Shown in pieces: positions 17,601 to 26,000 of a stretch of DNA of 64,000 nucleotides. Under the pieces are notes generated by a model that had not been told where the DNA came from, searched no databases, and worked only from the letters and a program-made list of their open reading frames with translations. The DNA comes from Bacteroidota bacterium (GTDB lineage: Bacteria > Bacteroidota > Bacteroidia > Bacteroidales > UBA12077), in assembly GCA_020444275.1 (NCBI GenBank), contig JAHLLG010000001.1:771773-835772 (forward strand). Direction: 5' to 3'. Every line of letters starts with the position of its first letter. The first letter of the stretch is position 1. Position numbers and translations under genes: made by a program.

Positions 17601-18462
17601 CATCGGTTGTTAAAAAGATATAATTATATTCAGAATAGATGTGCTTTTTTAACGAATAGAAATTATTAATGGTATCATAATAAACCTGGTCCGGACCTTT
17701 TGCATAAAATAACACATAATCACCTTCATTAAAAATGCCATCGCTTCCTTTTTCATAATACATGGCTTTTTGCGTAAGATCATCCTGGCAAGGTTCTGAG
17801 TTAGATAAAGGAAGCATTCCAGAGGAGTTACCATAAATTTTTATATTTCCAGGATTCGTAAAGCCAAAATCGGAAAGCTGAGAATAGGTTAATTTATAAA
17901 TACCATCTTCTTTAATCCGCAATTTAATCCAGGTTCCATTTCTAAGCACCGATTCTGAACTAAAATTGGGTGACTTTAGATTTAAGCCTATCTTTCGTTG
18001 CTTTTCAATAAGTTCTATAGAAAAAGAGATAACCTTTTCAACTTCTCCGGTTGATGGATTTTTCCTAAGAGGCAACATGGTGAACTGCAAGTAAGGCTGT
18101 TTTCTTTTATAAGAAATAGTTGTATTGTAAGTAAGGTTTTCAGCAATGCTTTTATTTTCCTTAATGATTTCTTTTTCGCGTAGAGTTAATTTTTCAAATT
18201 TTATATTGCTGATTTTTAGGTCGGTAATCAGATTGTTAATTCTTATTAATTCATAATAATGTGGTAGATAGTTATCATATTTATATATGGCATCTTGAAA
18301 AAACAGAAAATCAGTTTTGTTATAATTCTTTTGCTGCAATTCATAATAATGAGAAACCGATTTAGGTTGTTCCCAATTGATTTTTCGATTTAGTGATTTA
18401 TTCTGGCCAAATGTGTATAAAATGATGAAAAATAATAGACTTAGTATGAATGCTTTTTTCAT
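14662..18462 (-). CDS. porU: Type IX secretion sortase PorU
   Basis: PorU is the cysteine protease (gingipain C25 family) that removes T9SS C-terminal signals and attaches cargo to lipid or LPS anchors at the cell surface. I start it at the ATG at 18462, which gives a signal peptide MKKAFILSLLFFIILYTFGQ. The preceding 10 codons are not signal-like. The catalytic pair is visible: His777 in NYTGHGGENG and Cys811 in MTATCEFSRF, 34 residues apart, close to the spacing in P. gingivalis PorU. The C-terminal 90 residues (NYPNPFTEQT ... GRGVYIYQIKV) form a type A CTD-like Ig fold, as in known PorU proteins. At 1266 residues it is typical. Confidence 0.96.
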   Translation of the reverse strand: MKKAFILSLLFFIILYTFGQNKSLNRKINWEQPKSVSHYYELQQKNYNKTDFLFFQDAIYKYDNYLPHYYELIRINNLITDLKISNIKFEKLTLREKEIIKENKSIAENLTYNTTISYKRKQPYLQFTMLPLRKNPSTGEVEKVISFSIELIEKQRKIGLNLKSPNFSSESVLRNGTWIKLRIKEDGIYKLTYSQLSDFGFTNPGNIKIYGNSSGMLPLSNSEPCQDDLTQKAMYYEKGSDGIFNEGDYVLFYAKGPDQVYYDTINNFYSLKKHIYSEYNYIFLTTDVGTMNTISSVSNPTGSAVETYSTFTDVAHHEIEKENLIESGQLWFGEHFDITTSYDFDFEFPSLVKSTDIRLKTAVAARSSASSTFSISKDSQTISSITVGSVNMSSYTSTFARRSETMSSFSSANDNFTLTINYTKPTPSSEGWLDYITLNAERQLSANDNLIFRYYNTEENSKIISFTISNTNDETQVWNVTNPAIPIRLNLSAGSLKVEVQPGLNEFIVFNPDKFLIPELAGTVSNQNLHGINHRDMIIVSHPDFLTQANEIAEIHTQQDDLSSVIVTPQQIYNEFSSGTPDVSAIRNFVRMIYDRPTSTDTLKYLLLIGDGSFDHKSITASNINYIPTYQSENSLMPTESFVTDDFFGLLDATDNVESSNSGLVDIGIGRLPVQSTEEADNIVNKIKSFLNPENRGNWMNSLCFIGDDEDLNIHMRDADRLATKVDTTYPYYFINKIYLDAYPQQSSAVYESYPEVNRLINDEINNGILIFNYTGHGGENGLAHERIVSIDNINSWVNFDKLTIFMTATCEFSRFDNHKYISAGELVLLNPKGGGIALFSTTRLVYAGQNYILNNKFYDHVFSYDKEGNTRTLGDIIRLAKNNAGTDNNKRNFTLLGDPALKIPIARYNVLTDSINHNSISNYTDTLKALSKVTFHGHIENTQGSLASSYNGIVYPLVLDKKRTITTLANDGGSTMDFTVQNNILYKGKASVINGKFQFSFVVPKDISYNFDNGKITYYSLSSETDAKGYFNDFIIGGSNNNAASDEVGPSVKLYMNDENFVSGGVTDENPRLYAILTDSSGINTVGNGIGHDITATLDNNTNNLIILNDYYESDIDNYQSGKIEYLFSELEEGDHNLKIKVWDVYNNSSEEDLDFVVAESENLAIKNLLNYPNPFTEQTAFYFDHNRPNEDLEVLIQIFTVSGKLVKTINTIINSNAFRSEPINWDGLDDFGDKIGRGVYIYQIKVRTTEGETVTEIEKLVILK

Positions 18463-18600
18463 TAGGTTTGATAATTTTATGCAAAGAAACAAAACTTTAC
18501 TATGTGTAATAAAGAATGGATAAATTTCGTTATTTTTAGATTATAATCCATAAAACGCTAATTATTTACTAAATATTGTAAGATTAAGTTCGGATATTGC

Positions 18601-19575
18601 ATGAGAAAATCCTTTATCATAGTACTTGTATTAATTGTAAATCAATTGAGTGGTCAGGAAGTTGAATTTTCTCAGTACTATGCCAATCCTCTCTTTCTTA
18701 ATCCGGCATTTGCAGGTTCAGAAGAACATGCAAGATTAGCACTGAACTATAAAACTATTTTACCTACCTCATTTGGTGATTATAGTACATATAGCGCCTC
18801 AGTTGATAAGTATTATGATGAGTTAAGCGGAGGGGTAGGTTTTCAAATAATAAACGACAGACAGGCTCAAGGCGCAATTAACGACCTTGGCCTGAATTTG
18901 ATGTATTCGTATCATGCAAGATTACGAAAACGATGGGCTATTGCAACAGGTTTTAGAATAGGATATAATATTAAAAGTGTTAATACTGGCGATTTAATAT
19001 ATCCTGATATGATTGATCCGGTGAATGGAGTTAATAATTCAGGTATGGAGAGCGGATTACATCAACAATCCTTATATTTTGATTTTTCTGTAGGTATGCT
19101 TACCTGGTACGATAATTATTATTTTGGTTTAGCCGTTGATCACCTTACAAAGCCTCAAATATCGTTGGGTAGCGATGATCCCGGCCCCATTGCTAGAAAA
19201 TATACCTTTAATGCAGGAATGGAAATACCGTTTTATAATAGTCTGGAGCGAGTCCATATGACTATGTCTCCTAATCTAATTTTTCAAATGCAAGGAGCTT
19301 CATCAAAATTAAATTTAGGACTATATTTAAATAAAAATTACTTAACCACCGGTGTTTGGGTTAAAACAAACACACAATTTAACCTTACCGGATGCGTTTT
19401 AATGTTAGGATATGTAACTGATTATGCCACATTTGCATATAGTTATGATGTGCCATTTTATCTGGGTGGAATAAGTGGTGTAATTTCCGGGGGACATGAA
19501 GTAACCTTTTTGTATAAATTCATGTATAAAAGGAAGAGAAAAAAAATTAAGGCAATAAAATGTCCTAAAATTTAG
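18601..19575 (+). CDS. PorP/SprF family outer-membrane protein
   Basis: This 324-residue protein has a signal peptide of about 18 residues and then the family opening VEFSQYYANPLFLNPAFAGS, the first strand of a PorP/SprF barrel. Family members are 14-strand-like outer-membrane proteins linked to T9SS. PorP itself is a core component, and SprF-type paralogs hold type B CTD cargo. The gene is divergent from porU and 72 bases upstream of gldJ. In F. johnsoniae, as I recall, porU and gldJ are direct neighbours, so this paralog is an insertion into a conserved block. Whether it is the core PorP or a cargo-specific paralog cannot be decided here. Confidence 0.92.
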   Translation: MRKSFIIVLVLIVNQLSGQEVEFSQYYANPLFLNPAFAGSEEHARLALNYKTILPTSFGDYSTYSASVDKYYDELSGGVGFQIINDRQAQGAINDLGLNLMYSYHARLRKRWAIATGFRIGYNIKSVNTGDLIYPDMIDPVNGVNNSGMESGLHQQSLYFDFSVGMLTWYDNYYFGLAVDHLTKPQISLGSDDPGPIARKYTFNAGMEIPFYNSLERVHMTMSPNLIFQMQGASSKLNLGLYLNKNYLTTGVWVKTNTQFNLTGCVLMLGYVTDYATFAYSYDVPFYLGGISGVISGGHEVTFLYKFMYKRKRKKIKAIKCPKI

Positions 19576-19595
19576 TTATATTTGTGTGTTAAATC

Positions 19596-19627
19596 TTGTT
19601 TATAGAAGTTAAAAATTACTATATTTG
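19596..19627 (+). promoter_or_regulatory. Candidate promoter for gldJ
   Basis: TATATTTG at 19620-19627 matches the -7 box TAnnTTTG and has a TTG 21 bases upstream at 19596-19598. It lies 20 bases before the gldJ ATG. A second TATATTTG at 19577-19584 could be an alternative start site. Confidence 0.5.
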
Positions 19628-19647
19628 AAATAAAAAATAACATTACC

Positions 19648-21168
19648 ATGAACGTAAAGTTAAACATTTTCCCTTTAGTATTTCTAAGTTTAGTCATTGT
19701 GACAGGTTGTAGTTTATTTGGTGGAGGCGGAGGCGCTGGTGGAAATGCACAAACTGGAAGTACTTCCCAAACTACAGGTTGGGATTATAACAATCCAGAT
19801 AATGGAGGTTTTGAAGTTAAAACAAATTATGAGCAGGAACCAGGTCCGGGCTTAGTGTTGATTGAAGGTGGTACCTATACTATGGGACAAACCGAACAAG
19901 ATGTTACATTCGATTGGAATAATGTACCAAGAAGAGTAACAGTTGCATCATTTTACATGGATCAAACAGAAGTAAGAAATGTAGATTATCGTGAATACTT
20001 ACATTGGTTAAAAAGAGTATTTGTTGATTATCCGGAAGTACACGATAATGCATTACCAGACACTTTGGTTTGGAGAAGCCCATTAGCTTATAATGAACCC
20101 TATGTAGATTACTATTTCAGACATCCTTCATATAACGAATACCCAGTAGTTGGAGTTGATTGGTTACAAGCAAATGATTATTGTGTTTGGAGAACAGATC
20201 GTGTAAATGAAATGAGGCTAATTGAAGAAGGAATTCTTGATTTGGATCCAAATCAAATTGGTCGTGAAAATTTCAATACAGGTGCATACCTTGCAGGACA
20301 ATATGAAGGACTTGTTGTTGAAAACTTACCTTCTTTAGATCCAAACCAGGAGAGCAGAAGAGTTACAATGCAAGATGGAATATTGCTTCCTAAATACAGA
20401 CTTCCAACTGAAGCTGAGTGGGAATATGCAGCAGTAGCTTTACTCGGAAATACGTTTGATGAAAGATTATATGAACGAAGAATATATCCTTGGGATGGTC
20501 ATAATGTTCGTAAACCGCCTCCAGGAAAAGACATGGGTTTTATGATGGCTAACTTCAAACGTGGACGTGGTGATATGATGGGTATGGCTGGAGATCTTAA
20601 TGATAATGGTGCCATTACAGTTCCTGTAACTTCTTACTGGCCAAATGATTTTGGATTGTACTGTATGGCAGGTAATGTGAACGAATGGGTATTAGATGTT
20701 TATCGTCCATTATCATACGAAGACGTTAGTGATTTTAGACCTTTCCGTGGTAATGTTTTTGAAACATTGGTTAGAAACGAAGATGGAAGTATTGCTGCAA
20801 AAGATAGCTTAGGAAGACTAAAAACTAGGCCAATTACAGACGAAGAGGCTGCCGGACGTACCAATTACCAAAAGGCTGATTACAGAAATTACCGTGATGG
20901 TGATTTAATGTCGGGTATTAATTTTGAAAATCAGGATGCGGCAAAAGGAACAGCTGCTACTGGTGAAATGTATGCTCAGGATGTTCAGGGAGATGATATG
21001 ACATCATTGATAAGCGATAAAGTAAGAGTTTATAAGGGAGGCTCTTGGAAAGACAGAGCATATTGGTTAAATCCTGCTACACGAAGATTCCTGGATCAGG
21101 ATGAAGCCAGAGACGACCTTGGCTTTAGATGCGCTATGATTAGTGTGGGAAGCCCCAGTGGAAAATAA
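19648..21168 (+). CDS. gldJ: Gliding/T9SS lipoprotein GldJ
   Basis: This 506-residue lipoprotein has a lipobox ending VTGC, with Cys21 as the lipidation site, followed by a flexible Gly/Ser/Thr-rich linker. The rest is a formylglycine-generating-enzyme-like (FGE-sulfatase) domain: LVLIEGGTYTMGQT, ASFYMDQTEVRN, YRLPTEAEWEYAA, CMAGNVNEWVLDV and the C-terminal RVYKGGSWKDRA...LGFRCAM. GldJ and GldK are catalytically dead FGE relatives of the T9SS and gliding apparatus at the periplasmic face of the outer membrane. I call GldJ rather than GldK because the next gene is murF and porU/porV are close, the known gldJ neighbourhood. Confidence 0.92.
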   Translation: MNVKLNIFPLVFLSLVIVTGCSLFGGGGGAGGNAQTGSTSQTTGWDYNNPDNGGFEVKTNYEQEPGPGLVLIEGGTYTMGQTEQDVTFDWNNVPRRVTVASFYMDQTEVRNVDYREYLHWLKRVFVDYPEVHDNALPDTLVWRSPLAYNEPYVDYYFRHPSYNEYPVVGVDWLQANDYCVWRTDRVNEMRLIEEGILDLDPNQIGRENFNTGAYLAGQYEGLVVENLPSLDPNQESRRVTMQDGILLPKYRLPTEAEWEYAAVALLGNTFDERLYERRIYPWDGHNVRKPPPGKDMGFMMANFKRGRGDMMGMAGDLNDNGAITVPVTSYWPNDFGLYCMAGNVNEWVLDVYRPLSYEDVSDFRPFRGNVFETLVRNEDGSIAAKDSLGRLKTRPITDEEAAGRTNYQKADYRNYRDGDLMSGINFENQDAAKGTAATGEMYAQDVQGDDMTSLISDKVRVYKGGSWKDRAYWLNPATRRFLDQDEARDDLGFRCAMISVGSPSGK

Positions 21169-21190
21169 TTACTTAATATTATATATCTTT

Positions 21191-21220
21191 AAAAACCTCA
21201 TTCATTATGAGGTTTTTTTA
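21191..21220 (+). terminator. Terminator of gldJ
   Basis: The stem AAAAACCTCAT / ATGAGGTTTTT has a 5-base loop and a T run. Its position makes the upstream ATG at 21207 an unlikely murF start. Confidence 0.8.
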
Positions 21221-21233
21221 TTTACACAACAAT

Positions 21234-22526
21234 ATGAAATTAGAGCAATTATACGAGCTATTTCTTACAAATAGAAATATAACAACGGATAGCAGAATAG
21301 TTAAAAAGAATGACCTGTTTTTTGCTTTAAAGGGTGATCATTTTGATGGTAATCAGTTCGCAGAAAAAGCAATTACTAATGGATGTGCATATGCCATTAT
21401 CGATAATCCTGAATATAAAAAAGACGAAAGGTATATCTTAGTTGATGATGTACTGGAAACTCTCCAAAAACTGGGAAATTGCCATCGTAAAAAATTGAAT
21501 ATACCGATTCTGGCGATTACAGGAACTAATGGAAAAACAACCACTAAAGAATTAATAGCAGCAGTTTTAAACAAGAAGTTTAAATTGTGTTATACGCAAG
21601 GGAATTTAAATAACCACATTGGGGTTCCGCTAACTTTACTCGCCATGGATGAGAAAACCAATTTTGGAGTTGTCGAGATGGGAGCTAATCATATGTTTGA
21701 GATTAAAAAGCTTTGCGAAATAGCAGAACCAGATTTTGGTATTATTACAAATATAGGGAAAGCACACCTGGAAGGATTCGGATCCGTAGAAAATATAAGA
21801 AAAACAAAGAAGGAACTATACGATTATTTATCTGAGCATTCAGGTAAAGTTTTTTATAATAAAAGTAATCCAATATTAACAGATATAGTTGAGGAACTGG
21901 CTGTACAGTCAGTATCATTCGCCGGAGATTATTCTAAGGTTAGTGGTGAGGTGCAATTATCCGAACAGTTTTTGTCAGTAACAGTGAAGATAAATAATAC
22001 TCCTGTAGATATTCAAACACAATTAGTAGGAGCCTATAATTTAGAGAATATCCTGGCCGCAGTGGCTGTAGGTGAATATTTTAATGTTCCTGTGAAAAGC
22101 ATTAAAGAAGCCATCGAGGCTTATGTGCCTAAAAATAATAGATCGCAGTTTATAAAATCAAACTCAAATAATATATACCTTGATGCGTATAATGCTAACC
22201 CAACCAGTGTTGAACTTTCTTTAAAGAACTTTGTATCTTTAAAAAAGCCAAATGCTTGTTTAATTCTGGGAGATATGCTTGAATTAGGTGAAGAGGCTGC
22301 AGAAGAGCATAAAAAAGTATTACGTTTAATTGATAACTATTCGTTTGACAAGATTATTTTAGTTGGCAGTATTTATAGCTCAATTTATGTTAAGGATGAT
22401 GTATTGCAGTTTGAAAACGTAAATGAATTTAAAAAATGGTTCACTAAAAATGAAATAAAAGATTCTCATATTTTAATAAAAGGTTCGCGGGGAATTCAAT
22501 TAGAGACAATTGTAGAATATTTATAA
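21234..22526 (+). CDS. murF: UDP-MurNAc-tripeptide--D-Ala-D-Ala ligase
   Basis: MurF adds D-Ala-D-Ala to UDP-MurNAc-tripeptide, the last cytoplasmic step of peptidoglycan precursor synthesis. It has the Mur ligase ATP loop GTNGKTT (residues 97-103), a central block GVVEMGANHMFEI, the LDAYNANPTSVELS segment and the conserved ILGDMLELGEEAAEEH in the C-terminal domain. I use the ATG at 21234 (MKLEQLYELF). The ATG at 21207 lies inside the gldJ terminator stem. The protein has 430 residues. Its place after gldJ is conserved in the phylum. Confidence 0.95.
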   Translation: MKLEQLYELFLTNRNITTDSRIVKKNDLFFALKGDHFDGNQFAEKAITNGCAYAIIDNPEYKKDERYILVDDVLETLQKLGNCHRKKLNIPILAITGTNGKTTTKELIAAVLNKKFKLCYTQGNLNNHIGVPLTLLAMDEKTNFGVVEMGANHMFEIKKLCEIAEPDFGIITNIGKAHLEGFGSVENIRKTKKELYDYLSEHSGKVFYNKSNPILTDIVEELAVQSVSFAGDYSKVSGEVQLSEQFLSVTVKINNTPVDIQTQLVGAYNLENILAAVAVGEYFNVPVKSIKEAIEAYVPKNNRSQFIKSNSNNIYLDAYNANPTSVELSLKNFVSLKKPNACLILGDMLELGEEAAEEHKKVLRLIDNYSFDKIILVGSIYSSIYVKDDVLQFENVNEFKKWFTKNEIKDSHILIKGSRGIQLETIVEYL

Positions 22527-22537
22527 ATAGTAAGGTT

Positions 22538-23209
22538 ATGGGAAATAAAATAATGGACCCAATTGTAGGGAAATTAATGGGATTAAGATACAAATCACAT
22601 CCCTGGCATGGCGTAGAATTAGGTAATGAGGCACCAAAGGTACTCATAAGTTATATTGAGATGGTTCCTACCGACACAGTAAAATACGAAGTTGATAAGG
22701 TTAGTGGTTATTTGAGGTTGGACCGACCCCAAAAATACTCGAATGTAGTACCTGCACTGTATGGTTTTATACCGCAAACGCTAAGTGGAGAAAGAGTAGG
22801 TAAATATTGCGAAGAGAAAACAGGTAGAAAAGGAATACAAGGAGATAACGACCCGATTGATATTTGTATTCTAACGGAGAAAGAAATAACCCACGGAGAT
22901 ATTTTGGTTAGATCACGTCCTATTGGCGGTTTCAGAATGATTGACGGGAACGAATCGGACGATAAGATCATTGCTGTTTTAAATAATGATGCGGTATATG
23001 GAAACTATAAAGATATTAAAGATTGTCCGAATTTAGTTTTAGATCGATTGAAACACTACTTCTTAACGTATAAAGACTTGCCTGGCAATAAGGCAAATAC
23101 GGAGATCACACATACTTTTGGAATTGAGGAGGCGCATGAAATTATTAGGCTTTCGATGGAAGATTACAACGAACGATTTAATAATTTGCAAAATATGTTG
23201 TCTATTTAA
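22538..23209 (+). CDS. ppa: Inorganic pyrophosphatase, family I
   Basis: This soluble enzyme hydrolyses pyrophosphate to two phosphates and drives biosynthetic reactions forward. The signature GDNDPIDI (Asp103, Asp105, Asp108 bind metal) and the LDRPQKYSNVVPALYGFIPQT block identify family I. It has 223 residues, longer than the roughly 175-residue E. coli enzyme because of N- and C-terminal extensions, similar to other Bacteroidota versions. It starts 11 bases after murF, so the two are likely cotranscribed. Its 3' end overlaps the convergent glycosyltransferase gene by 8 bases. Confidence 0.93.
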   Translation: MGNKIMDPIVGKLMGLRYKSHPWHGVELGNEAPKVLISYIEMVPTDTVKYEVDKVSGYLRLDRPQKYSNVVPALYGFIPQTLSGERVGKYCEEKTGRKGIQGDNDPIDICILTEKEITHGDILVRSRPIGGFRMIDGNESDDKIIAVLNNDAVYGNYKDIKDCPNLVLDRLKHYFLTYKDLPGNKANTEITHTFGIEEAHEIIRLSMEDYNERFNNLQNMLSI

Positions 23210-24227
23210 AATCTAATGAAGTAAAGTTGTTTTTCTTTTGAACAAAGTGATTCCATACAATACTTTTAGGATATATTTCCTGATGATGATTAACTACTTT
23301 GTTAGAAAGTAGTTTTTTTCTTTTAGCACGAAGTTTTTTGATACTCTTATAAAATTGAAAGTGTGCTTTTAACACAGCATCAAAGCTTTTGAAAGAAAAT
23401 CGTAATAAAAAAATTAATCCTGATAATCCATCAAAGAGCATTCGTAAGAATAAAACAGGAAATAGTTTTCCTTTAGGCAAGTTTTTATAAAGCAAAAAGA
23501 GGTTATTTCTATAATTTAGATATAACTTGAACGGGCTGTTATTTGGAAGTGTGCCACCACCAACATGATATACGGTTGATTCGGGACTGTATACAATTCT
23601 GAGCCCCAGGTTCTTTAATCGCCAGCAAAGGTCAATTTCTTCCATGTGTGCAAAGAAATCATCATCTAAACCACCACTGTTTTTATATAAATCAGCACGA
23701 ATAACCATACAAGCTCCCGTTGCCCAGAAAATATCCATGATATCATCATACTGACCATTGTCTTCTTCAATAACGTCTAAAATTCTTCCTCGGCAGAACG
23801 GGTAGCCATATTTGTCTATAAATCCTCCGGCTGCACCGGCATATTCGAAATACTCTTTTTGATGGTATGATTTAATTTTGGGTTGGCAAGCTGCGATTGA
23901 CTTATCGGAATCAAGCAGTTCGATCAAAGGATTTAACCAGTTATTTGTTACCTGGATGTCACTATTTAAAAGCACAAAATACTGAGCATCTATCTGATTC
24001 AGTGCTTTGTTATACCCACCTGTAAAACCGTAATTTTTATCTAATTGTATGAATCGAAGCTTCGGATAGTTTGTGTTAAGAAACTCAATGGAATCATCTG
24101 TCGAATTATTGTCAGCAATAATAATTTCAGTGTTTTTATCCTGAGTATTTTTAATCAATTCAGGCAAAAACAATTGAAGATATTTTTTACCATTCCAGTT
24201 TAATATGACTACGGCAGTTTTCAACAT
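23202..24227 (-). CDS. Family 2 glycosyltransferase
   Basis: This 341-residue GT2 enzyme has a GT-A nucleotide-binding N-terminus (VVILNWNGKKYLQLFLPEL, then EIIIADNNSTDDS), a metal-binding segment LLNSDIQ and an acceptor motif EEIDLCWRLKNLG. These resemble rhamnosyl- and other surface-polysaccharide transferases. Hydrophobic stretches after residue 240 may associate it with the membrane. Substrates cannot be assigned. It is followed by an LpxL-type acyltransferase, which suggests a role in the cell envelope. Confidence 0.9.
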   Translation of the reverse strand: MLKTAVVILNWNGKKYLQLFLPELIKNTQDKNTEIIIADNNSTDDSIEFLNTNYPKLRFIQLDKNYGFTGGYNKALNQIDAQYFVLLNSDIQVTNNWLNPLIELLDSDKSIAACQPKIKSYHQKEYFEYAGAAGGFIDKYGYPFCRGRILDVIEEDNGQYDDIMDIFWATGACMVIRADLYKNSGGLDDDFFAHMEEIDLCWRLKNLGLRIVYSPESTVYHVGGGTLPNNSPFKLYLNYRNNLFLLYKNLPKGKLFPVLFLRMLFDGLSGLIFLLRFSFKSFDAVLKAHFQFYKSIKKLRAKRKKLLSNKVVNHHQEIYPKSIVWNHFVQKKNNFTSLDFK

Positions 24228-24235
24228 GAAAATGA

Positions 24236-25129
24236 TTATTCGTGAATGGGTGTTTCAGGATCTCGTTTGTGTTTCCATCGTTTATGCGACCATAACCAGT
24301 ATTCTGGTTTCTCTTTTATGTAGTTCTCCAATAAACGCAAATGTGTTCTGGTTATTTCATACTCATCACAATTTGCAGCCTCCTCAAAAAGTAGTGTTGC
24401 CTTTAATACGTATTTCCCTCTTTTGACTTTATCTACATGAGTGTAAATAACAGATGCATTTAATTTTCTAGCAATTTTTTCAGGCCCCAAAAAAACCGGT
24501 GTTTCCTGATTTAAAAACATGGTCCAGTAATTTCCGCTAATACGAGGAGGGCGCTGATCAGCAATCAGACCTAGGATAGTTAGCTGGTTATCCCTATTGT
24601 ATTTTAAAACTGTTCTGTAGGCATCTCTCATGGTTACAGGAACTTCACCTAACTTAGCACGCATTTTATAAAATTCTCTGTCGAAAAATTTGCTATTTAA
24701 GGGTTTATATACGCACAAAGTTAAGTGCTGTGTAAAAAATGGTAATGCAATAAAAATCTCCCAATTCCCGTAATGTCCTGTAATCCCAACAATACTTTTA
24801 TTTTTTTTGTATAAATCAGTTATAATTTCGGGATTCTCAAATTCAACCATTTTTCGAATTCTATCTGGTTTCATCTTTATTAAAGCAATGTTCTCGATAA
24901 AAATGTCGCTTAAATGGTGAAAGAATTTTCTTTGTATTGATTTAATTTCTTTTTCAGTTTTTTCAGGGAAAGAATTCTTAAGGTTTTGGTAAACAACTTT
25001 TTTCCGATATCCTAAAATATAATAAAGTACAATAAAAACAATATCAGCTAACCCATATAAAACAAATCTTGGGGCTATACTTAATAACCAACTAAACGAT
25101 TTGAATATGAGAACTCCAATTTTTTTCAC
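24236..25129 (-). CDS. LpxL/HtrB-type lysophospholipid or lipid A acyltransferase
   Basis: This 297-residue protein has an N-terminal membrane anchor and the acyltransferase HX4E catalytic motif (GHYGNWE, His119 and Glu124). An IADQRPPRISGNYWTMFLNQ segment and the usual C-terminal EYWLWSHKRWKHKR of the LpxL family follow. These enzymes add secondary acyl chains to lipid A at the inner membrane. It lies 8 bases downstream of the glycosyltransferase start region, in a minus-strand run with an IMPase gene upstream. Confidence 0.92.
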   Translation of the reverse strand: MKKIGVLIFKSFSWLLSIAPRFVLYGLADIVFIVLYYILGYRKKVVYQNLKNSFPEKTEKEIKSIQRKFFHHLSDIFIENIALIKMKPDRIRKMVEFENPEIITDLYKKNKSIVGITGHYGNWEIFIALPFFTQHLTLCVYKPLNSKFFDREFYKMRAKLGEVPVTMRDAYRTVLKYNRDNQLTILGLIADQRPPRISGNYWTMFLNQETPVFLGPEKIARKLNASVIYTHVDKVKRGKYVLKATLLFEEAANCDEYEITRTHLRLLENYIKEKPEYWLWSHKRWKHKRDPETPIHE

Positions 25130-25142
25130 AGATTAGATAGGC

Positions 25143-25937
25143 TTATTTATTCATGATTTCGTTAATGCTACCAAAAAACTCTTTATACACCTTAGTATTC
25201 GTTGCGATAATTTCTTTACCAAATATATAATTATTTTTTCCATTAAAATCAGAAACTTTTCCTCCGGCTTGTTGCACTATAAATGCACCAGCGGCAACAT
25301 CCCAAGGGCTTAAACTATATTCATAAAACGATTCGAACCTGCCACAGGCTACATAAACTAAATCGGTAGCCGCAGAACCTAATCTTCGAACTCCTCGCGA
25401 ATGTTGCATAAAATATTCGAGTGTTTCCATAAAAGGCTTAATTCGATCATAATCGTAGTATGGAAAACCTGTTGCTATTAAACTACCTTCAACGGTTTTA
25501 TTACTAGAAACTTTGATTTCTTTACCATTTAAAAACGCAGGATTATCTTTCCAGGCATAAAAGCATTCGTTTAATCCCAATTCGTGAACAACACCTAATA
25601 CAATTTTATCATCTTCCATTAGCGCTATACTTATAGCAAAAGGAGTTATGCCATGAATAAAATTCGTGGTACCATCCAGCGGATCTATAATCCAGTTGTA
25701 TTTATCTCCTTTTTGTGTAGCAGTACCTTCTTCAGCTATGAAACCTGCTTCGGGAAGTATTTCTGATAATTTACGAACAAGTTGTTCTTCCGATGATTTA
25801 TCTACATAGGTAACGAAATCATGTAATCCTTTGGTCTCTATATTTTTCTCTTTAATATTATTTTTTTCGGCAAGAATAAAATTTCCAACATTTTTGGTTA
25901 ATTCTATAACTTGCATACATATTTTTTCCAGGTTCAT
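25143..25937 (-). CDS. Inositol monophosphatase family protein
   Basis: This 264-residue IMPase/SuhB family enzyme has metal ligands Glu69-Glu70 (FIAEEG), Asp85 and Asp88 in DPLDGTTNF, and the C-terminal SPWDVAAGAFIVQQAGG. It dephosphorylates inositol phosphate or related sugar phosphates. In some bacteria SuhB also has a role in rRNA transcription. It ends 13 bases before the acyltransferase start and is probably in the same operon. Confidence 0.94.
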   Translation of the reverse strand: MNLEKICMQVIELTKNVGNFILAEKNNIKEKNIETKGLHDFVTYVDKSSEEQLVRKLSEILPEAGFIAEEGTATQKGDKYNWIIDPLDGTTNFIHGITPFAISIALMEDDKIVLGVVHELGLNECFYAWKDNPAFLNGKEIKVSSNKTVEGSLIATGFPYYDYDRIKPFMETLEYFMQHSRGVRRLGSAATDLVYVACGRFESFYEYSLSPWDVAAGAFIVQQAGGKVSDFNGKNNYIFGKEIIATNTKVYKEFFGSINEIMNK

Positions 25938-26000
25938 AGGCTGATTTTAGTTTTCAAATATACTAAACTAGGAATGTTAATTGATATCAAGATTTATGTT

